Source: Gammaproteobacteria bacterium
GTDB taxonomy: Bacteria; Pseudomonadota; Gammaproteobacteria; J044
DNA: 6,197 nt
Assembly (NCBI GenBank): GCA_026995955.1
Contig: JALWNJ010000118.1
Coordinates: forward strand, 1-6,197
Reading direction: 5' to 3'
Shown: positions 1 through 6,197 of the stretch, piece after piece
How the letters are laid out: the number at the start of each line of letters is the position of its first letter
Position numbering within the stretch: the first letter of the stretch is position 1
Made by a program: the position numbers and the translations under genes
The notes under the pieces: generated by a model
Databases searched by the model: none
Told to the model about the DNA's origin: nothing
The model's input: the letters and a program-made list of their open reading frames with translations, nothing else

Positions 1-316
1 CCTTTTTGCGCGGCGCAATGTACGGCCGGTCGGGCTCGACGAACAGCAGGCTGTCGGCGGCGACCCAGTCGCGCCCTTCCTGCACGAACAGCTGTTCGCC
101 GGGGCCCGGACGCCAGCTTCGGTGCAGTTCGTCGGCGGGGATGCGCAGCCAGTCGCTGTAATGGGGGCGGAGCTGCAACAGCAGGTCGAAGGGGTCGCGT
201 TCGGGGCGCAGCGGCTCGCCACGAGGCGCCGGTTCGGGCTCGGGGGCGAGGGGCGTTGCCGACGCTTGCGGCAGCTCGAGGGGTTTGCTGAAGATCGAGA
301 ACGGATCCCTGTTCAT
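1..316 (-). CDS. Hypothetical protein, 5' part only (runs off the left edge)
   Basis: An open frame of at least 105 codons starts at the ATG at 316-314 and is still open at position 2, so its C-terminus lies outside the window. The start is supported by a strong Shine-Dalgarno GGGAGG (327-322) five bases upstream and by a promoter-like pair just before it. The visible protein begins MNRDPFSIFSKPLELPQ. Residues about 17-40 are rich in Pro, Glu and Ala and look disordered. A more ordered part follows, with several Trp (SDWLRIP, HRSWRPGPGE, GRDWVAADSLLFVEPDRPYI) and a basic RKK at the cut. There is no signal peptide or membrane segment in the visible part. I do not recognise the family. A chorismate lyase, which follows recG in some relatives, was considered, but the characteristic residues are not there. 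It lies 61 bp downstream of recG on the same strand and may be transcribed on its own. Confidence is for it being a gene. Confidence 0.72.
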   Translation of the reverse strand, partial: MNRDPFSIFSKPLELPQASATPLAPEPEPAPRGEPLRPERDPFDLLLQLRPHYSDWLRIPADELHRSWRPGPGEQLFVQEGRDWVAADSLLFVEPDRPYIAPRKK

Positions 317-334
317 GCGGGCCTCCCTGGCTTG

Positions 335-361
335 GTTCGGGCGCATTGTAGCGTTCGGGCG
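335..361. repeat. 9-bp direct repeat around the -10 element
   Basis: The nonamer CGCCCGAAC (minus strand) occurs twice, at 361-353 and 343-335, with starts 18 bp apart. One copy lies in the promoter spacer and the other overlaps the expected transcription start, with TACAAT between them. Paired half-sites in this position could be an operator, but in a GC-rich gap of 61 bp they may also be chance. Confidence 0.3.
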
Positions 362-373
362 GGGGAATGTGAA
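345..373 (-). promoter_or_regulatory. Sigma-70-type promoter for the last gene
   Basis: On the minus strand TTCACA (373-368) and TACAAT (350-345) are separated by exactly 17 bp. Each hexamer differs from the sigma-70 consensus at one position. The pair begins five bases past the recG stop codon, so it lies entirely in the recG-downstream gap. A start site about seven bases after the -10 would fall near 338, giving a leader of roughly 22 bases that carries the GGGAGG ribosome-binding site. This would let the downstream gene be expressed independently of recG. It is inferred from sequence only. Confidence 0.6.
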
Positions 374-377
374 CGGC

Positions 378-2441
378 TCAGCCCACCTGGCCGTAGTCCT
401 CGGCCTGGCCCAGCCAGCGCTGGATCAGGGCTTCGGCCTGGGCCGGGGCCTCGGCCACCAGGCGGCGGGCGGCCTGCTGCACCTCGGGCACGAGGTCGGC
501 GTCGCGCTCCAGGTCGGCGATGCGGAACTGCAGGCTGCCGGTCTGGCGGGTGCCGAGCACCTCGCCGGGGCCGCGCAGCGCGAGGTCGATGCGGGCGATC
601 TCGAAGCCGTCGGTGGTGCGGCGCAGGGCGTCGAGGCGCTGGCGGGCGGTGTCGGACAGCGGCGGGTGGTACATCAGCACGCAGGCGCTCTCCACCTGCC
701 CGCGGCCGACCCGGCCGCGCAGCTGGTGCAGCTGGGACAGGCCGAGGCGCTCGGCGTTCTCGATCACCATCAGCGAGGCGTTGGGCACGTCGACGCCGAC
801 CTCGATCACGGTGGTGGCCACCAGCAGGTCGATGTCGCCGGCCTTGAAGGCCTGCATGGTGGCCTCCTTCTCGGCCGCCTTCATGCGTCCGTGCACCAGC
901 CCCACGCGCACCCCCGGCAGGGCCTCGGAGAGGCTGGCCCAGGTGGCCTCGGCGGCCTCGCACTGCAGCACCTCGCTGTCCTCGACGAGGGTGCACACCC
1001 AGTAGGCCTGGCGGCCCTCGGCGCAGGCGCGGGCGATGCGCTCGACCACCTCGGCGCGGCGGCTGTCGGGGAGGGCGACGGTGCGCACCGGGCTGCGTCC
1101 CGGCGGCAGCTCGTCGATTACCGACAGGTCGAGATCGGCGTAGGCGGTCATCGCCAGGGTGCGGGGGATGGGGGTGGCGGTCATGATGAGCTGGTGCGGC
1201 TGGCGCGCGCCGTCGGCGCCCTTGTCGCGCAGCGCCATGCGCTGGTGTACCCCGAAGCGGTGCTGTTCGTCGATGACGACCAGGGCCAGATCGGCGAAGC
1301 GCACCTCGTCCTGGAACAGGGCATGGGTGCCGACGGCGACCTGGGCGCGGCCGTCGGCGAGCAGTGCGATCTGCTCGCGCCGCTGCGCGGCCTTCTGGCT
1401 GCCGGAGAGCCAGGCCACGCGCAGGCCGAGCGGGGTGAACCACTCGTCGAACTTGAGGAAGTGCTGCTCGGCGAGAATCTCGGTGGTCGCCGTATCCTCA
1501 AACAGGAGGCCGGCGGCCACCGCCTGCAGCACGGCCAGGGCGGCGACCACGGTCTTGCCCGAGCCGACATCGCCCTGTACCAGGCGCAGCATGGGGCGCG
1601 GCCGGGCCAGGTCGGCGCGGATCTCCTCCACCACCCGCCGCTGGGCGGCGGTGAGGCGGAACGGCAGGGCCTCGAGGAAGGCCTGCGCCAGCGCCGGCTC
1701 GCCCGGCAGCGGCGGTGCGGCGACGGCCTGCTTGCGCTGTCGGAGTCGCGCCAGGCTCAGGTGATGCGCCAGCAGCTCCTCGAAGGCCAGCCGGCGCTGC
1801 GCCGGGTGGCGGCCTTCCAGCAGTTCGGCGGGGGCGATCTCGGGCGGCGGGCGGTGCACCAGGCGCAGCGCCTCGTGCAGGCTCGGCAGGCCGTGGGCGC
1901 GGGCCAGCGCCTCCGGCAGCAGGTCGGGCAGCTTGTCCAGGTAATCGAGCGCCTGGCCGGTGAGGCCGTACCAGACCTTCTGGCTGATGCCCTCGGTGGT
2001 GGGGTAGATGGGATGCAGCGATTCCTCGACCCGGGTCAGGGCCTTCTGGTGGTCGAGCAGGCTGTATTCCGGGTGCACCATCTCCAGCGTGGCGGGGCCG
2101 CGCCGCGCCTCGCCGAAGCAGCGGATGCGCCCCTTGCGCGCCAGGCCGTCGTGCTGGGCGCGCGAGAAGTGGAAGAAGCGCAGCAGGATGCGGCCGGTGC
2201 CGTCGGAGACATGGGCCAGCAGGGCGCGGCGGCGGCGATGCACCACCTCGACATGGTCGATCTCGCCCTCGATCAGGGCCTCCATGCCGGGCTGCAGGCT
2301 GCCCAGCGGCACCACGCGGGTGCGGTCCTGGTAGCGCAGCGGCAGGTGGAACAGCAGGTCCTCGACGCGGTGGATGCCGAGCCGGGCCAGCCGCTCGGCC
2401 AGCTTCGGCCCGACGCCGCGCAGCTCGGTGACGGCGGTCAT
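378..2441 (-). CDS. recG: ATP-dependent DNA helicase RecG
   Basis: RecG is a superfamily 2 double-strand translocase that remodels stalled replication forks, Holliday junctions, D-loops and R-loops. The 687 residues match the family length (E. coli 693). The N-terminus (about 1-45) has the GVGPKLAERL and HLPLRY elements that precede the wedge/OB-fold region (about 50-150). Helicase motifs follow: Walker A GDVGSGKT 290-297, Walker B DEQH 391-394, TATPIPRT 421-428, VGLVHGRM 513-520, LLVATTVIEVGVDVPNA 539-555 and QLHQLRGRVGRG 570-581. The C-terminal GTRQTG (630-635) belongs to the coupling motif region. The ATG at 2441 has an AGGGAGG ribosome-binding site (2452-2446) four bases away, and ridA ends 27 bp upstream. 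One part is abnormal: motif Ia, usually like ALMAPTELLAEQH, reads LLFEDTATTEILAEQH (312-327), and the DNA there contains a 20-bp match to an Illumina adapter, so residues about 312-319 are probably not genuine. The identity as RecG is not affected. Confidence 0.97.
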   Translation of the reverse strand: MTAVTELRGVGPKLAERLARLGIHRVEDLLFHLPLRYQDRTRVVPLGSLQPGMEALIEGEIDHVEVVHRRRRALLAHVSDGTGRILLRFFHFSRAQHDGLARKGRIRCFGEARRGPATLEMVHPEYSLLDHQKALTRVEESLHPIYPTTEGISQKVWYGLTGQALDYLDKLPDLLPEALARAHGLPSLHEALRLVHRPPPEIAPAELLEGRHPAQRRLAFEELLAHHLSLARLRQRKQAVAAPPLPGEPALAQAFLEALPFRLTAAQRRVVEEIRADLARPRPMLRLVQGDVGSGKTVVAALAVLQAVAAGLLFEDTATTEILAEQHFLKFDEWFTPLGLRVAWLSGSQKAAQRREQIALLADGRAQVAVGTHALFQDEVRFADLALVVIDEQHRFGVHQRMALRDKGADGARQPHQLIMTATPIPRTLAMTAYADLDLSVIDELPPGRSPVRTVALPDSRRAEVVERIARACAEGRQAYWVCTLVEDSEVLQCEAAEATWASLSEALPGVRVGLVHGRMKAAEKEATMQAFKAGDIDLLVATTVIEVGVDVPNASLMVIENAERLGLSQLHQLRGRVGRGQVESACVLMYHPPLSDTARQRLDALRRTTDGFEIARIDLALRGPGEVLGTRQTGSLQFRIADLERDADLVPEVQQAARRLVAEAPAQAEALIQRWLGQAEDYGQVG
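1477..1496 (-). other. 20-bp identity to the Illumina P5 adapter inside recG
   Basis: The minus strand reads GATACGGCGACCACCGAGAT, identical to the internal part of the Illumina P5 oligonucleotide, which is recalled from memory as AAT followed by these 20 bases and then CTACAC. The match begins at Asp316 and ends within the Ile322 codon of RecG. Sequence on the 3' side resumes the normal RecG pattern (ILAEQH), while codons 312-315 on the 5' side (CTC CTG TTT GAG) also differ from the family. Frame and length are unchanged relative to E. coli RecG. This is best explained as adapter-derived sequence incorporated into reads or assembly. Confidence 0.85.
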
Positions 2442-2445
2442 GGTT

Positions 2446-2452
2446 CCTCCCT
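2446..2452 (-). promoter_or_regulatory. recG ribosome-binding site
   Basis: AGGGAGG lies four bases before the recG ATG in the 27 bp gap after ridA. It is the strongest Shine-Dalgarno in the window together with that of the last gene, and it fixes the recG start at 2441. Confidence 0.75.
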
Positions 2453-2468
2453 GAACCGGCGGCGGCTG

Positions 2469-2861
2469 TCAGGCACCGCTGCCCAGGGCCAGCACCGCGT
2501 CCATCTCCACCTGGGCGCCCTTGGGCAGGGCGGCGACGCCGATGGCGGCGCGGGCCGGGTAGGGCTCGTCGAAGTAGTCGGCCATCACCTGGTTGACGAT
2601 GGGGAAGTGGGCGAGGTCGACGAGGAACACATTGAGCTTGACCACATCGGCGAGGCTGCCGCCGGCGGCCTCGGCCACGGCGGCGAGGTTGTCGAACACG
2701 CGGCGGATCTGGGTCTCGATGTCGCCCTCGACCAGTTCCATGCTTTCCGGGTCGAGCGGGATCTGGCCCGAGAGCCAGACGGTGTCGCCCACGCGGACGG
2801 CCTGGGAGTAGGTGCCGATGGCCCGGGGGGCGCGGTCGGTGACGATGATTTCGCGTGCCAT
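2469..2861 (-). CDS. ridA: RidA family reactive enamine/imine deaminase
   Basis: The 130-residue protein is a RidA (YjgF/YER057c/UK114) family member. Family members form trimers in the cytosol and hydrolyse reactive enamine/imine intermediates such as 2-aminoacrylate released by PLP enzymes, protecting those enzymes from damage. Residues matching the E. coli site are visible: Tyr18 in IGTYSQAV, Ser31-Gly32 in LSGQIPL, Asn90, Arg104 in [13 protein letters not shown], which binds the substrate carboxylate, and Glu119 in VEMDAV. The position of E. coli Cys107 is Ala106; this is not expected to abolish activity. The reading frame stays open far upstream into spoT, but the ATG at 2861 gives the normal length and start ([12 protein letters not shown]) and has GGAG (2873-2870) eight bases away. 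It sits 41 bp after spoT and 27 bp before recG, in the place held by trmH in E. coli. Confidence 0.95.
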   Translation of the reverse strand: MAREIIVTDRAPRAIGTYSQAVRVGDTVWLSGQIPLDPESMELVEGDIETQIRRVFDNLAAVAEAAGGSLADVVKLNVFLVDLAHFPIVNQVMADYFDEPYPARAAIGVAALPKGAQVEMDAVLALGSGA

Positions 2862-2896
2862 GTGCGGTTCTCCGTGCGGTGGTCGGGATGGCGCCG

Positions 2897-2905
2897 ATTG
2901 TATCA
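2897..2905 (-). promoter_or_regulatory. Extended -10 element overlapping the spoT stop (possible ridA promoter)
   Basis: The minus strand reads TGATACAAT, where the first three bases are the spoT stop codon. It fits the extended -10 pattern TGnTAnAAT, with one mismatch to TATAAT. No good -35 hexamer is present at 16-18 bp, but extended -10 promoters can work without one. It would start a transcript about 30 bases before the ridA ATG. It is a candidate only. Confidence 0.35.
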
Positions 2906-5062
2906 GCCGCGCACGCGCTGCAGGCGAATCACCTCGGGGATCTTGCGCAGGCGGCGCATGATGCGCGCCAGGTGGTCGCGGCCCTGCACCGTGAGGGTGA
3001 AGGTGATGGTGGTGGTCTGGCTGTCCTTCTCCTCGAAGGTGACATTCTCGATGTTGGAGTCCTCGTCGGCGATCTCGGCCGCCAGCCGTGCCAGCACGCC
3101 GCGGTGGTTCTGGGTCTGCAGGCGGATGGTGACCGGGAAGTCGCCCTGCACCTCGTCGGCCCATTGCACCGGCAGCCACTGGTCGGGCTGGGTACGCACC
3201 TCGACCACATTGGGGCAGTCCTCGCGGTGGATGACCATGCCGCGGCCGCGGGTGAGGATGCCGATGATGGGGTCGCCCGGGATCGGGTGGCAGCACTTGG
3301 CGTAGGACAGCACCATGCCCTCGGTGCCGCGGATGGCGAGCGGCACCAGGCGCGAGCCCTCGGCGCCCTCCTCGTCGAGGCCCGCCAGGCGCCGCGCCAC
3401 CAGGGCCGGCACGCGGTTGCCGAGGCCGATGTCGCGCAGCAGGGCCTCTTCGTCCTCCAGCCCCAGCTCCTCGAGCAGGTGCCGCAGGCGTTCGGGCGGC
3501 ACCTGCTCGTACTTCAGGCGGTAGGCGTCGAGGGCCTTGTCGAGCAGGCGGCGGCCGAGCTTGACCGCCTCGCCGGCGCGCAGCTGCTTGAGGTAGTGAC
3601 GGATGTTGGAACGCGCCTTGGCGGTGACCACGAAGTCGAGCCAGGCCGGGTTGGGGGTGCCGCCGGGGGCGGTGATGATCTCCACCGTCTGGCCGCTCTG
3701 CAACGGGCGCGACAGCGGCGACAGGCGGCGGTCGATCTTGGCCGCCACGCAACTGTTGCCGATGTCGGTGTGCACGGCGTAGGCGAAGTCCACCGCGGTG
3801 GCGCCGCGCGGCAGCTCCATGATGTCGCCCTGCGGGGTGAAGACATAGATCTCGTCCGGGAACAGGTCGGCCTTGACGTGCTCGAGGAACTCCAGCGAGT
3901 TGCCGGCGCTCTTCTGCATCTCGAGGATGCCCTTGAGCCACTCGCGGGCGCGCGCCTGGGCGCTCTTGCTGTGCTGGTCGCCGGTCTTGTACAGCCAGTG
4001 GGCGGCGATGCCGCTCTCGGCCACGCGGTCCATCTCGCGGGTGCGGATCTGCACCTCGATGGGGATGCCGTTGGGGCCGAACAGTACGGTGTGCAGCGAC
4101 TGGTAGCCGTTGGCCTTGGGGATGGCGATGTAGTCCTTGAACTTGCCCGGCACCGGCTTGTAGAGGTTGTGCACGATGCCCAGGCAGCGGTAGCAGGTGT
4201 CCACGCTCTCCACCACGATGCGCAGCGCGAACACGTCGAACACCTCGTGGAAGGAGAGGTGCTTGTCGCGCATCTTGCGGTAGATGCTGTAGAGGTTCTT
4301 CTCGCGGCCGAAGATGCGCGCCTCGATGCCGGCCTCCTCCATGCGCTGGCAGATGGCGGCCTCGATGCGGTGCATGGGCTCGCGGCGGTTGCCGCTGGCC
4401 CTGCGCACGGCCTCGGACAGCACCTTGTAGCGGCACGGGTACATGGCCTCGAAGCCGAGCAGCTCCAGCTCGCGGCGCATGCTGTTCATGCCCAGGCGCT
4501 GGGCGATGGGGGCGTAGATCTCCAGCGTCTCGCGGGCGATGCGGCGGCGCTTCTCGGGGCGCATCACGCCCAGCGTGCGCATGTTGTGCAGGCGGTCGGC
4601 GAGCTTGACCAGGATCACGCGCAGGTCGCTGGTCATGGCCAGCATCATCTTGCGGAAGTTCTCCGCCTGCGCCTCGGCCTTCGACTCGAACTTGAGGTGG
4701 GTCAGCTTGCTGACGCCGTCCACCAGTTCCGCCACCTCGTGGCCGAACTCGGCCTCGATGCGTGCCTTGGGGATGCCGGTGTCCTCGATGACATCGTGCA
4801 GGATGGCGGCGATGATGCTGTTGTGGTCCATCCGCATCTCGGCCATGATCTTGGCCACCGCCAGCGGATGGTAGATGTAGGGCTCGCCCGTCATGCGGGT
4901 CTGCCCCTCGTGGGCCTCGGCGCCGAACAGGTAGGCGCGATAGACCTCGCGGATCTGGTCCGGCTCGAGGTAGGTCTCGAGGATGGCGCAGAGGTCGCTG
5001 GCCAGGAAGCGGGTGGAATCCGGCCGCGAGTTCAGGCCGCCCTGGCCGCCGTTGTCGGCCAT
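2903..5062 (-). CDS. spoT: Bifunctional (p)ppGpp synthetase / ppGpp 3'-pyrophosphohydrolase SpoT
   Basis: SpoT controls the alarmone (p)ppGpp, degrading it to GDP/GTP plus pyrophosphate and making it weakly. The 719 residues align along the length of E. coli SpoT (702), with about 16 extra at the N-terminus. The HD hydrolase domain (about 45-200) keeps His65, His89-Asp90 and Glu93-Asp94 in ILHDVIEDT, and Asp156/Asn160 in [12 protein letters not shown]. The synthetase domain (about 245-360) keeps [13 protein letters not shown], Asp276, the SpoT/Rel-type KFKD (307-310) rather than the EFDD of Rel[16 protein letters not shown], and Glu336 in EVQIRT. The TGS domain is at about 403-465, the Cys-rich domain has Cys590, Cys591, His612 and Cys616, and an ACT domain occupies about 640-719. 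Both active sites look intact. The ATG at 5062 is the first start codon after the in-frame rpoZ stop and has no Shine-Dalgarno; a palindrome and a possible leader ORF lie just before it. Confidence 0.97.
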   Translation of the reverse strand: MADNGGQGGLNSRPDSTRFLASDLCAILETYLEPDQIREVYRAYLFGAEAHEGQTRMTGEPYIYHPLAVAKIMAEMRMDHNSIIAAILHDVIEDTGIPKARIEAEFGHEVAELVDGVSKLTHLKFESKAEAQAENFRKMMLAMTSDLRVILVKLADRLHNMRTLGVMRPEKRRRIARETLEIYAPIAQRLGMNSMRRELELLGFEAMYPCRYKVLSEAVRRASGNRREPMHRIEAAICQRMEEAGIEARIFGREKNLYSIYRKMRDKHLSFHEVFDVFALRIVVESVDTCYRCLGIVHNLYKPVPGKFKDYIAIPKANGYQSLHTVLFGPNGIPIEVQIRTREMDRVAESGIAAHWLYKTGDQHSKSAQARAREWLKGILEMQKSAGNSLEFLEHVKADLFPDEIYVFTPQGDIMELPRGATAVDFAYAVHTDIGNSCVAAKIDRRLSPLSRPLQSGQTVEIITAPGGTPNPAWLDFVVTAKARSNIRHYLKQLRAGEAVKLGRRLLDKALDAYRLKYEQVPPERLRHLLEELGLEDEEALLRDIGLGNRVPALVARRLAGLDEEGAEGSRLVPLAIRGTEGMVLSYAKCCHPIPGDPIIGILTRGRGMVIHREDCPNVVEVRTQPDQWLPVQWADEVQGDFPVTIRLQTQNHRGVLARLAAEIADEDSNIENVTFEEKDSQTTTITFTLTVQGRDHLARIMRRLRKIPEVIRLQRVRG

Positions 5063-5063
5063 G

Positions 5064-5118
5064 TCAGCGGCGGCCGGCGCCCCGCGGGGCGCGGTGGGCT
5101 GCGGGGCGCGCGGACATG
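5064..5118 (-). CDS. Possible 17-codon leader ORF before spoT
   Basis: An ATG at 5118-5116 opens a 17-codon frame (MSARPAAHRAPRGAGRR) whose TGA stop is one base before the spoT ATG, giving TGACATG. It runs through the GC palindrome. A GGGGAGGA at the end of rpoZ could act as its ribosome-binding site, although the spacing of about 14 bases is longer than ideal. The peptide is all small, basic and proline residues, as expected from GC-rich noncoding DNA. It may be real only as a device for translational coupling, and chance is quite possible. Confidence 0.22.
5077..5092. repeat. 16-bp perfect palindrome in the spoT leader
   Basis: GCGCCCCGCGGGGCGC is its own reverse complement. In the mRNA it can form a six-base-pair, all-GC stem with a CGCG loop, ending 14 bases before the spoT ATG. 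There is no U-run after it, so it is not an intrinsic terminator. It could hinder ribosome access to spoT or mark an mRNA-processing or protein-binding site. Confidence 0.5.
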
Positions 5119-5125
5119 GCCGGGA

Positions 5126-5473
5126 TCAGTCCTCCCCGGCGGGTGCCGCGTCCGTGCTGCTGTCGGTGTCCGCCTCGGCCCGAGCGTCGGCTGCGGACGC
5201 CTCGGCGGCGGTCTCGACCACCACTACCTGGTCCTCTTCCTCGTCCACCCACTCGCCGAAGATCTCCTCCTCGGGCTTGCGGTCGAGGTAGCTGCGGTCG
5301 ATCTTGCCCTCGGCGATCTCGCGCAGGGCCACCACCGTGGGCTTGTCGTTGTCCCAGTCCACCAGCGGTTCCATGCCCATGGCGATGTCGCGGGCGCGCT
5401 TGCTGGCCAGCAGGACGAGCTGGAAGCGGTTGTCCACGTGTTCGAGGCTGTCTTCTACGGTAACGCGTGCCAT
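5126..5473 (-). CDS. rpoZ: DNA-directed RNA polymerase subunit omega
   Basis: Omega is the small core-polymerase subunit that helps fold and hold beta-prime, and in proteobacteria it contributes to the first ppGpp site at the omega/beta-prime interface. The start [10 protein letters not shown] is nearly identical to the E. coli N-terminus (MARVTVQDAV), followed by the family motifs [14 protein letters not shown] (15-28) and [17 protein letters not shown] (42-58). At 115 residues it is longer than the 91 of E. coli: residues about 66-115 form a strongly acidic, Ala-rich, low-complexity tail that is probably disordered. The ATG at 5473 is preceded by a weak AAGAGA Shine-Dalgarno (5484-5479). 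It lies 60 bp after gmk and 63 bp before spoT, which is in the same reading frame. The direct neighbourhood of omega and SpoT is the usual gammaproteobacterial arrangement. Confidence 0.96.
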   Translation of the reverse strand: MARVTVEDSLEHVDNRFQLVLLASKRARDIAMGMEPLVDWDNDKPTVVALREIAEGKIDRSYLDRKPEEEIFGEWVDEEEDQVVVVETAAEASAADARAEADTDSSTDAAPAGED

Positions 5474-5511
5474 GTCGGTCTCTTCGGATGATTGATTTCT
5501 GCGAACCTGAC

Positions 5512-5517
5512 AGTGTA
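5512..5517 (-). promoter_or_regulatory. Weak -10-like element before rpoZ
   Basis: TACACT lies in the 60 bp gmk-rpoZ gap, about 38 bases before the rpoZ ATG. No convincing -35 hexamer is found 16-18 bp upstream, where the end of gmk lies, and there is no TG extension. It could be an internal promoter for rpoZ-spoT but the support is thin. Confidence 0.22.
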
Positions 5518-5533
5518 CCCGAAAGCGCCGGCT

Positions 5534-6196
<663 letters not shown>

Positions 6197-6197
6197 T

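Noticed and set aside
1..316. Chorismate lyase (ubiC) for the partial last gene
   Set aside because: No characteristic chorismate lyase sequence can be seen in the 105 visible residues, so position after recG alone is not enough.
1477..1508. Reading the odd RecG motif Ia as a novel helicase variant or a programmed diversification site
   Set aside because: The exact match to an Illumina adapter explains most of the change, and charged residues in this buried strand are unlikely to be tolerated.
285..3305. A 1006-codon open frame on the plus strand across recG and ridA
   Set aside because: It is antisense to well-identified genes, and its product is low-complexity (Gly, Ala, Leu, His, Gln). 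Long antisense frames are typical of GC-rich DNA with biased third positions.
2469..4436. A 655-codon minus-strand frame ending in RidA, as if RidA had a long N-terminal extension inside spoT
   Set aside because: The first 525 codons are an out-of-frame, Arg/Pro/His-rich reading of spoT. RidA has a normal ATG, ribosome-binding site and length from 2861.
5077..5092. Intrinsic terminator between rpoZ and spoT
   Set aside because: The stem is GC-rich but no U-tract follows, and termination here would cut spoT from its cluster without a visible promoter to replace it.
2855..5491. An 878-codon open frame on the plus strand opposite spoT and rpoZ
   Set aside because: Same explanation: a codon-bias shadow of spoT and rpoZ with a low-complexity product and no family motif.

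Overview
The window is a GC-rich chromosomal segment (well above 60% G+C by eye) in which every supported gene lies on the minus strand. Read in the direction of transcription, from high to low coordinates, the order is gmk, rpoZ, spoT, ridA, recG and the 5' part of an unrecognised gene cut by the window edge. The gmk-rpoZ-spoT-(x)-recG order is the classical gammaproteobacterial arrangement. In Escherichia coli the gene between spoT and recG is trmH; here it is ridA, as in the general neighbourhood seen in pseudomonads. The protein sequences and base composition fit a high-GC gammaproteobacterium outside the Enterobacterales; I cannot name the genus.

Layout: gmk (guanylate kinase, 6169-5534), a 60 bp gap, rpoZ (RNA polymerase omega, 5473-5126), a 63 bp gap with a GC palindrome and a possible short leader ORF, spoT (bifunctional ppGpp enzyme, 5062-2903), a 41 bp gap, ridA (enamine/imine deaminase, 2861-2469), a 27 bp gap, recG (branch-migrating helicase, 2441-378), a 61 bp gap with a good sigma-70-type promoter, and a partial hypothetical gene (316 to the left edge). 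No stretch over 300 bp lacks a gene, and I see no RNA gene, mobile element, CRISPR array or clear intrinsic terminator.

Functionally the cluster joins guanine-nucleotide supply (Gmk makes GDP), the stringent alarmone (SpoT makes and degrades (p)ppGpp) and the polymerase subunit that helps form a ppGpp site (omega). RidA (metabolite damage control) and RecG (replication-fork repair) follow. The gaps are short, so co-transcription is plausible, with internal promoter-like elements before rpoZ, ridA and the last gene.

The most striking observation is not a new system. Inside recG, where helicase motif Ia should be, there is a 20 bp exact match to the Illumina P5 adapter (1477-1496). It keeps the frame and length but replaces normally hydrophobic and conserved residues with adapter-encoded ones. 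I read this as a probable sequencing or assembly artefact, so the RecG protein is probably wrong at residues about 312-319. The rest of the window is ordinary housekeeping DNA with a few regulatory details worth a look.
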